NCBI GenBank assembly: GCA_963628035.1
Contig: CAVGED010000019.1
Coordinates: forward strand, 1 to 19,810
Reading direction: 5' to 3'
Length of the DNA stretch: 19,810 nt
From: 14-2 sp963628035
GTDB lineage: Bacteria; Bacillota; Clostridia; Lachnospirales; Lachnospiraceae
In this document: positions 13,642 to 19,810 of the stretch, one piece after another
Position numbering within the stretch: position 1 is the stretch's first letter
Layout of the letters: each line of letters opens with the position of its first letter
The notes under the pieces: model-generated
Told to the model about the DNA's origin: nothing
The model's database searches: none
What the model saw: only the letters and a program-made list of their open reading frames with translations
Position numbers and translations under genes: made by a program

Positions 13642-15084
13642 CTACACTGCCAGGAAGAACTTCACCAGGAACAGCAGCGCGATGATATAGGTGAGAATGG
13701 ATACCTCCTTGGCCTTGCCGGTGAAGACCTTGATCACGGTGTAGGAGATCATTCCCAGACCGATGCCGTGGCCGATGGATCCGGAGATGGGCATGCAGAT
13801 CAGCATGAGCGCTGCGGGAAGTCCCTGGGTGATATCGTCGAAATCAATCTTCTTTAAGCCGCCAAGCATGAGAAGTCCTACATAGATCAGCGCTGAAGAG
13901 GTAGCTGCTGCAGGAATGATGGCGGCGATAGGAGCGATGAAGATGCAGGCAAGGAACAAAATTCCGGTTGTCAGTGCAGTCAGACCGGTTCTTCCGCCCG
14001 CTTCCACGCCGGCAGCAGATTCTACGAAGGTGGTTACGGTAGAGGTTCCCGTACAGGAGCCTGCCACGGTTCCAACTGCGTCAGCCAGCAGTGCTTCCTT
14101 CATCTTGGGCATGTTGCCCTTTTCGTCCAGCATGTTTGCTCTGGATGCGGTGCCGACAAGGGTTCCGATGGTGTCAAACATGTCGATGATGCAGAAGGTG
14201 ATAACCAGAGTGACTACCGTAAACCATCCGATCTGAGCCAGACCCTGGAAATTGAACTTGAACAGTGTGGTATCGACCATATCCTTAAAGGGCGGGAGGA
14301 ACGAAGCCGATGCCAGGGAGGCGAAGGGATTCGTATGCAGGAAGATAGCCTGTCCGGCCCAGTAAATGCAGGAGGCGATCAGCATGCCGAGCAAAACAGC
14401 GCCTTTTACGCCGATATGTGCCAGAATGACGATGGCAAACAGACCGATGAACATGGTTACAACGGTGAGTATCATGACGGAATAACCGTCCCCCATTTTA
14501 GATTTGATAATGCTGGGGGTAAGTGCACCGAAGAAGTCGCGCATAACATAGAAGAGGGTGCCGTCTTCGGAAGTGCCGCCCACGGAAGCTACGCCGGCAT
14601 TGGAGCCGACACCGATATTTAAGAGCATAAGCCCGATGGCGGGGGCGATGCCAAGGCGGATCCCAAGAGGGATGGCATTGACGATCTTGTCACGGACATT
14701 CAGAACAGAAAGTATGAGGAAAATGATACCTTCGATCAGAATGACACACAGCGCTGCCTGAAAGGATTCTACGTAGGTAAGTCCGGTAAGACTTACGATA
14801 TTGACCACAACTGTGGCAAAGAAGCTGTTGAGTCCCATGCCGGGAGCCATGGCGAAGGGCTTGTTCGCCAGGAAAGCCATGACGAAGATGCCGATAGCCG
14901 AGGCAATACAGGTGGCGAGGAAGATGCCGTTCCAGAGAGCGGGGGTACCATCACTGTGAAAATTGGTCAACAGATTTGGGTTAAGGGCGATGATGTACGC
15001 CATGGTCATGAAGGTGGTAAGGCCGGCAATGATCTCCGTACGGACGGTAGTGCCGTTTTCCTTGAGTTTGAAAAGTTTTTCCAT
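13642..15084 (-). CDS. NCS2-family purine permease (AzgA/PbuG type)
   Basis: This 480-residue inner membrane proton symporter of the NCS2 (AzgA-like) family would import adenine, guanine or hypoxanthine. Visible signatures are TTFMTMAYIIALNPNLL near the N-terminus, MAPGMGLNSFF (79-89) and GTSTVTTFVESAAGVEAG (E355), all in many hydrophobic helices. The frame is open to 15117, but ATG 15084 has AAAGGAG 8 bases upstream and matches the family N-terminus (MEKLFKLKENGTTVRTE). The predicted leader is only about 40 bases long, too short for a purine riboswitch. Control may instead involve the inverted repeat at 15163-15200. It is monocistronic and divergent from secA. The choice among purine bases is not resolved. 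Confidence 0.88.
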   Translation of the reverse strand: MEKLFKLKENGTTVRTEIIAGLTTFMTMAYIIALNPNLLTNFHSDGTPALWNGIFLATCIASAIGIFVMAFLANKPFAMAPGMGLNSFFATVVVNIVSLTGLTYVESFQAALCVILIEGIIFLILSVLNVRDKIVNAIPLGIRLGIAPAIGLMLLNIGVGSNAGVASVGGTSEDGTLFYVMRDFFGALTPSIIKSKMGDGYSVMILTVVTMFIGLFAIVILAHIGVKGAVLLGMLIASCIYWAGQAIFLHTNPFASLASASFLPPFKDMVDTTLFKFNFQGLAQIGWFTVVTLVITFCIIDMFDTIGTLVGTASRANMLDEKGNMPKMKEALLADAVGTVAGSCTGTSTVTTFVESAAGVEAGGRTGLTALTTGILFLACIFIAPIAAIIPAAATSSALIYVGLLMLGGLKKIDFDDITQGLPAALMLICMPISGSIGHGIGLGMISYTVIKVFTGKAKEVSILTYIIALLFLVKFFLAV

Positions 15085-15133
15085 AAATCCTACTCCTTTG
15101 GGAAATTTTGTCTGCACTGGCAGAACTGCTTTT

Positions 15134-15163
15134 ATTATACTATTATCACCCTGTAAATGTCAA
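15134..15163 (-). promoter_or_regulatory. promoter of the NCS2 permease gene
   Basis: On the minus strand TTGACA (15158-15163) and TATAAT (15134-15139) match consensus exactly, 18 bases apart. Transcription would start near 15127, leaving a 43-base leader. Confidence 0.8.
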
Positions 15164-15200
15164 TGAACGCATTTTTACAAAAAGTTTATAATTCGTTCAT
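15163..15200. promoter_or_regulatory. inverted repeat between divergent purine permease and secA promoters
   Basis: ATGAACG (15163-15169) and CGTTCAT (15194-15200) are perfect inverted 7-mers separated by 24 bases. One arm touches the -35 box of the permease. Spaced CGAAC-like arms are how PurR binds in Bacillus, but these arms do not match that consensus exactly, so a purine repressor site is only a suggestion. Confidence 0.35.
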
Positions 15201-15211
15201 GGGATTGTCTA

Positions 15212-15240
15212 TTGTTTAAATATCCATAACGTGGTAAAAT
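15212..15240 (+). promoter_or_regulatory. promoter of secA
   Basis: TTGTTT (15212-15217) and TAAAAT (15235-15240) are separated by 17 bases. Transcription would start near 15247. The short leader contains a small CCCG-AAA-CGGG hairpin (15265-15275) before the ribosome site. Confidence 0.6.
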
Positions 15241-15294
15241 AAATAAGTATGGATTTACACAATACCCGAAACGGGACAAGATAGGAGCAGATTT

Positions 15295-17862
15295 ATGGGA
15301 GTTATATCGAAGATATTTGGTACCCACAGCGAGCGTGAGCTTCGGCTGGTGAACCCCATCGTGGACAAGATCGAGGCGCTGCGCCCCACGATGCAGGCAT
15401 TGACTGATGAACAGTTGCGGGACAAGACGAAGGAATATAAGAAGAGACTGGCGGATGGCGAGACACTGGATCAGTTACTGCCGGAGGCATATGCAACTGT
15501 CCGTGAAGCAGCAAAGCGGTCCATCGGCATGGAACCTTACCGGGTACAGCTTGTGGGAGGCGTGGTGCTCCATCAGGGGCGTATCGCCGAGATGAAGACC
15601 GGTGAAGGAAAGACCCTGGTGGCTACCCTTCCGTCTTATTTAAATGCCCTGGAGGGCAAGGGCGTCCACGTGGTGACGGTCAATGATTATCTGGCGAAGC
15701 GTGATGCCGAGTGGATGGGAAAGGTACATGAGTTTCTCGGACTGACGGTGGGTGTCGTCTTAAACTCCATGGATAATGATGAGCGCCGGGCAGCCTATGC
15801 CTGCGACATCACATATGTGACCAATAACGAGCTGGGATTTGACTACCTGCGTGACAACATGGTTATTTATAAGGAACAACTGGTACAGCGTGACCTGCAT
15901 TATGCCATCATCGACGAGGTGGACTCGGTATTGATCGATGAGGCCAGAACACCGCTGATCATCTCCGGTCAGAGCGGCAAATCCACCAAGCTCTATGAGG
16001 CCTGCGATATCCTGGCGACGCAGCTGGTGCGCGGCGAAGCCAGTCAGGAATTCTCCAAGATGGATGCCATCATGGGCGTGGAGATCGAGGAGAGCGGAGA
16101 CTTTATCGTAAATGAGAAGGACAAGGTGGTGAACCTTACCGCCGAGGGTGTCAAGAAGGTGGAGGAATTCTTCAAGATCGACAACCTGGCGGATGCTGAC
16201 AATCTGGAGATCCAGCACAATGTCATTCTGGCGCTGCGGGCGCATAACCTGATGTTCCGGGATAAGGATTACGTGGTGAAGGACGATCAGGTGCTGATCG
16301 TGGACGAATTCACAGGCCGTATCATGCCCGGAAGAAGATACTCCGATGGTCTACATCAGGCCATTGAGGCCAAGGAACACGTGAAGGTGAAGCGGGAGAG
16401 CAAGACACTGGCGAATATCACCTTCCAGAACTTTTTCAATAAATATGCGAAGAAGTCCGGTATGACCGGTACGGCTCTGACGGAGGAGAAGGAGTTCCGC
16501 GATATCTACGGCATGGACGTTATCGAGATCCCGACCAATAAGCCGGTAATCCGTAAGGATCTGCATGACGCAGTATATAAGACCAAGAAGGAGAAGCTGC
16601 ACGCGGTCATTGATGAGATCGTTAAGGCGCATGAGAAGGGGCAGCCTGTACTGGTGGGTACGATCACCATCGAGGCTTCCGAGGAGGTCAGTGCCATGCT
16701 GAAGCGCCGGGGCGTTCAGCACAAGGTTCTGAATGCCAAGTTCCATGAGCTGGAGGCGGAGATCGTGGCTGAGGCCGGTATGCATGGCGCTGTGACCATC
16801 GCTACCAACATGGCCGGACGTGGTACGGATATTAAGCTGGATGATGATGCCAGAGCGGCCGGAGGCCTTAAGATCATCGGTACGGAGCGCCATGAGGCCA
16901 GACGTATCGATAACCAGTTGCGTGGCCGAAGCGGACGTCAGGGAGATCCGGGTGAGTCCCAGTTCTTTATTTCGCTGGAGGACGATCTTATGCGGCTGTT
17001 CGGTTCGGAGCGGCTTATGAGCATGTTCAACGCTCTGGGTGTGCCGGAGGGTGAGCAGATTCAGCATAAGATGCTGACTAACGCCATCGAGAAGGCGCAG
17101 AAGAAGATTGAGAGCAACAACTTTGGAATTCGTAAGAACCTGCTGGAATATGACCAGGTAATGAATGACCAGAGAGAGATCATATATAAGGAACGCCGCC
17201 GTGTTCTGGACGGCGAGAGCATGCGGGATGCCATCTACAAGATGATCACCGACCGGGTGGAGAATACCGTGGATACCTGTATTTCTGCGGATCAACCCAG
17301 CTCGGAATGGGATCTGAACGAATTAAACCAGCTCCTGCTGCCCATCATCCCGTTGAAGCCTGTCACACCGGAGGATGTGGAGGGAATCAAGGCAAATGAG
17401 CTGAAGCATCGCTTAAAGGAGCAGGCAGTGAAGCTCTACGAGGCGAAGGAAGCGGAGTTCCCGGAGCCGGAGGCTGTCCGTGAGCTGGAGCGCGTGATCC
17501 TGCTTAAGGTGATCGACCGGAAATGGATGGATCATATCGACGATATGGATCAACTGCGTCAGGGAATCGGCCTGCAGGCCTATGGCCAGCGTGATCCGTT
17601 GGTGGAATACAAGATGAGCGGTTTTGACATGTTTGACAGCATGACCGCCAGCATCCAGGAGGATACGGTACGGCTGCTGTTCCATGTGAAGATCGAGCAG
17701 AAGGTGGAGCGTGAGCAGGTGGCCAAGGTGACCGGAACCAACCGGGACGATTCTGCCAAGAAGGGACCGGTGAAGCGGGAGAATGCGAAGATCTATCCCA
17801 ACGATCCCTGTCCCTGCGGAAGCGGCAAGAAATATAAGCAGTGCTGTGGAAGGCTGCAGTAA
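15295..17862 (+). CDS. secA: preprotein translocase ATPase SecA
   Basis: This 855-residue motor ATPase pushes unfolded secretory proteins through the SecYEG channel. The nucleotide site shows Walker A TGEGKT (102-107) and the DEAD-type motif DEVD (207-210), followed by SVLIDEARTPLIISG. The helicase-like second half has TNMAGRGTDI and RGRSGRQGDPG. The C-terminal zinc site is complete: C839, C841, C850 and C851 in DPCPCGSGKKYKQCC, preceded by a variable charged linker. Length is close to other Firmicute SecA1 proteins (about 840). AGGAG lies 8 bases before ATG. It is monocistronic here; the release-factor 2 gene often found after secA is absent. The lipoprotein and ApbE of the EET block would need this export route. 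Confidence 0.97.
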   Translation: MGVISKIFGTHSERELRLVNPIVDKIEALRPTMQALTDEQLRDKTKEYKKRLADGETLDQLLPEAYATVREAAKRSIGMEPYRVQLVGGVVLHQGRIAEMKTGEGKTLVATLPSYLNALEGKGVHVVTVNDYLAKRDAEWMGKVHEFLGLTVGVVLNSMDNDERRAAYACDITYVTNNELGFDYLRDNMVIYKEQLVQRDLHYAIIDEVDSVLIDEARTPLIISGQSGKSTKLYEACDILATQLVRGEASQEFSKMDAIMGVEIEESGDFIVNEKDKVVNLTAEGVKKVEEFFKIDNLADADNLEIQHNVILALRAHNLMFRDKDYVVKDDQVLIVDEFTGRIMPGRRYSDGLHQAIEAKEHVKVKRESKTLANITFQNFFNKYAKKSGMTGTALTEEKEFRDIYGMDVIEIPTNKPVIRKDLHDAVYKTKKEKLHAVIDEIVKAHEKGQPVLVGTITIEASEEVSAMLKRRGVQHKVLNAKFHELEAEIVAEAGMHGAVTIATNMAGRGTDIKLDDDARAAGGLKIIGTERHEARRIDNQLRGRSGRQGDPGESQFFISLEDDLMRLFGSERLMSMFNALGVPEGEQIQHKMLTNAIEKAQKKIESNNFGIRKNLLEYDQVMNDQREIIYKERRRVLDGESMRDAIYKMITDRVENTVDTCISADQPSSEWDLNELNQLLLPIIPLKPVTPEDVEGIKANELKHRLKEQAVKLYEAKEAEFPEPEAVRELERVILLKVIDRKWMDHIDDMDQLRQGIGLQAYGQRDPLVEYKMSGFDMFDSMTASIQEDTVRLLFHVKIEQKVEREQVAKVTGTNRDDSAKKGPVKRENAKIYPNDPCPCGSGKKYKQCCGRLQ

Positions 17863-17920
17863 GATGGAAGATTTTCTGACGAGCGCTGCATACGAAGCTC
17901 TTCGAATTATATTGTAAATT

Positions 17921-17974
17921 AACAGGCGGACGCCTTCGAATCCATATATCGGATGCGGGGTTCTGCCTGTTTTT
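17921..17974 (+). terminator. secA terminator
   Basis: AACAGGC (17921-17927) pairs with GCCTGTT (17965-17971), with a 37-base loop holding a smaller ATCC/GGAT stem, and is followed by TTTTT. The long loop makes it weaker than a simple hairpin. Confidence 0.55.
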
Positions 17975-17994
17975 GTATGTCTTAATCTCGTTAG

Positions 17995-18043
17995 CCTGGG
18001 ATTTGCCATGTATGGCAGATCCGATTAGCCCAGGATTTTTTTT
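17995..18043 (+). terminator. second secA-side terminator overlapping the hcp 3' end
   Basis: CCTGGG (17995-18000) can pair with CCCAGG (18029-18034). Inside lies a near-perfect 11-bp palindrome, GGATTTGCCAT with ATGGCAGATCC (17999-18022). Eight T follow on the plus strand (18036-18043). These T residues encode the Lys codons at the end of the leftward hybrid cluster protein gene. Confidence 0.6.
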
Positions 18044-19593
18044 AGATCCTCCTCAGGTGTGCTGATGGGCGAGATGTGGAAGTTCTCCACCAGGTAGTCC
18101 AGCACGTTTTTGGAGATAAATGCGGGCAGCGTCGGGCCTAAGTAAATGTTCTGGATGCCTAAGTGCAGCAGTGACAGCAAGATGCAGACTGCCTTCTGCT
18201 CATACCAGGAGAGCACCATGGTCAGCGGCAGGTCATTTACGCCACAATCGAAGGCGTTGGCCAGTGCCAATGCTACCTGGATGGCGCTGTAGGCATCGTT
18301 GCATTGCCCCATGTCCATGATCCTGGGAAATGCACCGATGGATCCCAGATCCAGATCGTTGAAGCGGTACTTTCCACAGGCCAGGGTCAGAATAATGCTG
18401 TCCTTCGGTGTCTGTTTCACAAAATTCGTGAAGTAATTCCGGCCGGTGCGGGCACCGTCGCAGCCGCCCACCAGGAAGAAGTGGCTGATCTGTCCGGCCT
18501 TTACGGCATCGATGACCTGATCCGCCAGGGAGAGCACCGTGCCGTGGCCGAATCCGGTGGTCACCTGGGTACCGCCGTTTATCCCGGTGAATACGGTATC
18601 CTCACGGAAGCCGCCCAGCTCTAAAGCCTTCTCGATGACCGGGGTAAAGTCCTTGGAGTCCCCGATGTGTACCATGCCGGGATAGGACACCACCTCGGTG
18701 GTAAATACGCGGTCCGCGTAGCTTTGCTTTACTGGCATCAGGCAGTTGGTGGTGAAGAGAACCGGAGCCGGGAGGTTGGCAAATTCCTTCTGCTGGTTCT
18801 GCCATGCCGTGCCGTAGTTGCCCTTCAGATGCGGATATTTTTTTAACAGAGGATAAGCGTGGGCCGGCAGCATCTCCCCATGGGTGTAGATATTGATTCC
18901 CTTGCCCTCTGTCTGTTCCAGCAGCAGCTTCAGATCGTACAGGTCGTGGCCGGAGATCACGATGAAGGGCCCTTTCTCCACTGTGAGGGGAACCGTAACC
19001 GGAGCCGGGGTGCCGAAGGTCTCCGTGTTAGCCCGGTCAAGAAGTGCCATGCAGGCCAGATTCACTTCCCCTACCTGCAAGACAACCGGAAGCAATTCCT
19101 CCATGGGGAGATCCTTTCGCAGGGTATCCAGTGCCGTGAAGAAGAAGCGATCCACCGTCTCGTCAGAATAACCCAGCACCCTCGCGTGGTAGGCGTAAGC
19201 GGCCATGCCGCGAATACCGAAAAGAATCAGTGATTTCAGAGAACGAATGTCTTCTTCGGCGTTCCAGAGGTCAGCCATGTCATAATCCGGGGTCAGCGGA
19301 GCAATCTTCTTCTTCTCCGTGCGAACCTTTTCTATCAAAATCTCAATGGTTTCATCATTGAAATTCACATTCGTAATGGTTGTGAACAGCCCCTCCAGTA
19401 CCAAGGGTGTGAGAGCCGTCCGTTTTGCAGCTTCCTGCTCTGCGCAGGCGCGGGCCAGACCGATCAGGGCGCCGGTGAGGCGATCCTGAAGCTTTGCCGT
19501 ATCGGCAGATTTCCCACAGACACCGGCATTTCCGGTACAGCCGGTGCAGCCGGCGGTCTGTTCGCATTGAAAACAAAACATTTTTTTATCCAT
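18025..19593 (-). CDS. hcp: hybrid cluster protein (hydroxylamine reductase)
   Basis: This 522-residue Fe-S protein belongs to the hybrid cluster (prismane) family, linked to NO and hydroxylamine detoxification. The N-terminal 4Fe-4S motif is C7-x2-C10-x8-C19-x6-C26, the spacing of anaerobe-type enzymes. All hybrid-cluster ligands are present: H216, E240, C284, C378 (GGCDGAR, the persulfide position), C406, C431 and E465, with K467. Their spacing follows that of the Desulfovibrio enzyme (H244, E268, C312, C406, C434, C459, E494) almost exactly. The frame is open to 19782, but ATG 19593 with AAGGAG 10 bases upstream gives the family start MDKKMFCFQC. It is monocistronic, and a CRP/FNR-type palindrome upstream suggests induction by nitrosative stress. 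The partner reductase gene hcr is not in the window. Confidence 0.95.
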   Translation of the reverse strand: MDKKMFCFQCEQTAGCTGCTGNAGVCGKSADTAKLQDRLTGALIGLARACAEQEAAKRTALTPLVLEGLFTTITNVNFNDETIEILIEKVRTEKKKIAPLTPDYDMADLWNAEEDIRSLKSLILFGIRGMAAYAYHARVLGYSDETVDRFFFTALDTLRKDLPMEELLPVVLQVGEVNLACMALLDRANTETFGTPAPVTVPLTVEKGPFIVISGHDLYDLKLLLEQTEGKGINIYTHGEMLPAHAYPLLKKYPHLKGNYGTAWQNQQKEFANLPAPVLFTTNCLMPVKQSYADRVFTTEVVSYPGMVHIGDSKDFTPVIEKALELGGFREDTVFTGINGGTQVTTGFGHGTVLSLADQVIDAVKAGQISHFFLVGGCDGARTGRNYFTNFVKQTPKDSIILTLACGKYRFNDLDLGSIGAFPRIMDMGQCNDAYSAIQVALALANAFDCGVNDLPLTMVLSWYEQKAVCILLSLLHLGIQNIYLGPTLPAFISKNVLDYLVENFHISPISTPEEDLKKILG

Positions 19594-19636
19594 AAAGTGA
19601 AGTCTCCTTTTCTTTTTTTTTTGACTTGCAGGACTT

Positions 19637-19678
19637 AGTATAGTAGAATAATAATTAAGAGTATGTTGTCTGAACAAC
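19637..19678 (-). promoter_or_regulatory. hcp promoter with CRP/FNR-type operator
   Basis: On the minus strand a -10 box TATACT (19637-19642) predicts a start at 19630. No good -35 box exists. Instead the palindrome GTTGT-N4-ACAAC (19665-19678) is centred at 19671.5, exactly position -41.5. That is the class II activator geometry of the CRP/FNR family, to which the Hcp regulator HcpR belongs. The leader also carries a run of ten A just before the ribosome site. Confidence 0.6.
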
Positions 19679-19740
19679 GGAAATGAAAAAAATGTGGTGG
19701 GGAAATTTGGAAAAGATAATAGGACGGATAATATAAGAAT

Positions 19741-19768
19741 GCAAAAAGCACCCCAGCCTAAGCCGGGG
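19741..19768 (-). terminator. terminator of the gene beyond the right edge
   Basis: On the minus strand CCCCGGC-TTA-GGCTGGGG forms a stem with one mismatch, followed by TGCTTTTTGC. It would end a leftward transcript entering from beyond 19810 and insulate hcp from it. Confidence 0.65.
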
Positions 19769-19775
19769 CAGATAA

Positions 19776-19810
19776 TTAGCAACCGAGGTTAAAGTATTTG
19801 CAAAGAGTAT
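19776..19810 (-). CDS. possible C-terminal tail of a leftward gene, partial
   Basis: One minus-strand frame from the window edge ends at TAA (19776-19778) and reads TLCKYFNLGC. It stops 8 bases before the terminator stem, as a real gene end would. Ten residues are too few to identify a product, and other frames are not excluded. Confidence 0.3.
   Translation of the reverse strand, partial: TLCKYFNLGC

Noticed and set aside
15085..15130. Purine riboswitch upstream of the NCS2 permease
   Set aside because: The consensus promoter leaves a leader of only about 43 bases, too short for the roughly 70-base aptamer plus expression platform, and no aptamer core is visible.
16351..17295. 314-codon open frame antisense to secA
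   Set aside because: It lies entirely opposite conserved SecA helicase motifs. The long frame follows from the codon bias of secA, and there is no supporting domain or ribosome site.
17863..18024. prfB with programmed frameshift after secA
   Set aside because: Only 160 bases separate secA from the convergent hcp gene, they contain terminator hairpins, and no release-factor sequence is present.
19594..19782. 63-residue N-terminal extension of the hybrid cluster protein
   Set aside because: It would read through the promoter, operator and ribosome site. The family starts at the MDKKMFCFQC region.

Overview
The window looks like chromosomal DNA from a strictly anaerobic, low-to-mid GC Firmicute, most likely a gut Lachnospiraceae-type Clostridium. 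The reasons are AGGAGG-type ribosome binding sites, consensus sigma-A promoters, an N-terminal hybrid-cluster-protein cysteine motif of the anaerobe type, and a Firmicute-style flavin electron-export gene set. No tRNA, rRNA, CRISPR array, transposase or phage gene was seen.

Layout, left to right. (1) 1-341: 3' remnant of a rightward membrane transporter whose upstream part is replaced by short palindromic sequence, ending in a strong terminator. (2) 381-1991: leftward NhaC-family antiporter. (3) 2170-5803: promoter, structured leader and two overlapping genes for a heterodimeric ABC exporter with one degenerate ATP site. (4) 5804-6496: a 693-base gap that is not empty. It holds a leftward transcription unit with a perfect TTGACA-N17-TATAAT promoter, three copies of a GGTACAGTCCA-like repeat, a 66-codon open segment with no start codon, and an intrinsic terminator. 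(5) 6497-12389: a flavin-based extracellular electron transfer (EET) locus: a UbiA-type prenyltransferase (leftward), then rightward a type II NADH dehydrogenase with a membrane extension, a polyprenyl diphosphate synthase, a small lipoprotein and a membrane-anchored ApbE FMN transferase. (6) 12395-12492: 14-bp tandem repeat. (7) 12575-13567: EamA/DMT transporter with an internal 12-residue duplication. (8) 13642-15084: leftward NCS2 purine permease, divergent from secA (15295-17862). (9) 18025-19593: leftward hybrid cluster protein. (10) Right edge: probable tail of another leftward gene and its terminator.

How the genes work together. The EET block would make demethylmenaquinone (prenyl chain synthase plus UbiA enzyme), reduce it with NADH through the membrane Ndh2, and pass electrons outward to lipoprotein and flavin carriers. 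ApbE would attach FMN to an extracytoplasmic acceptor. This matches the Listeria-type EET gene set, but eetA/eetB are absent from the window and the lipoprotein has no canonical flavinylation motif. The hybrid cluster protein adds nitrosative/redox stress defence. Its promoter carries a GTTGT-N4-ACAAC palindrome centred exactly 41.5 bases upstream of the predicted start, the geometry of a CRP/FNR-family activator. The other genes (antiporter, ABC exporter, DMT and purine permeases, SecA) look like ordinary chromosomal neighbours. Convergent genes are separated by hairpins that overlap the coding ends.
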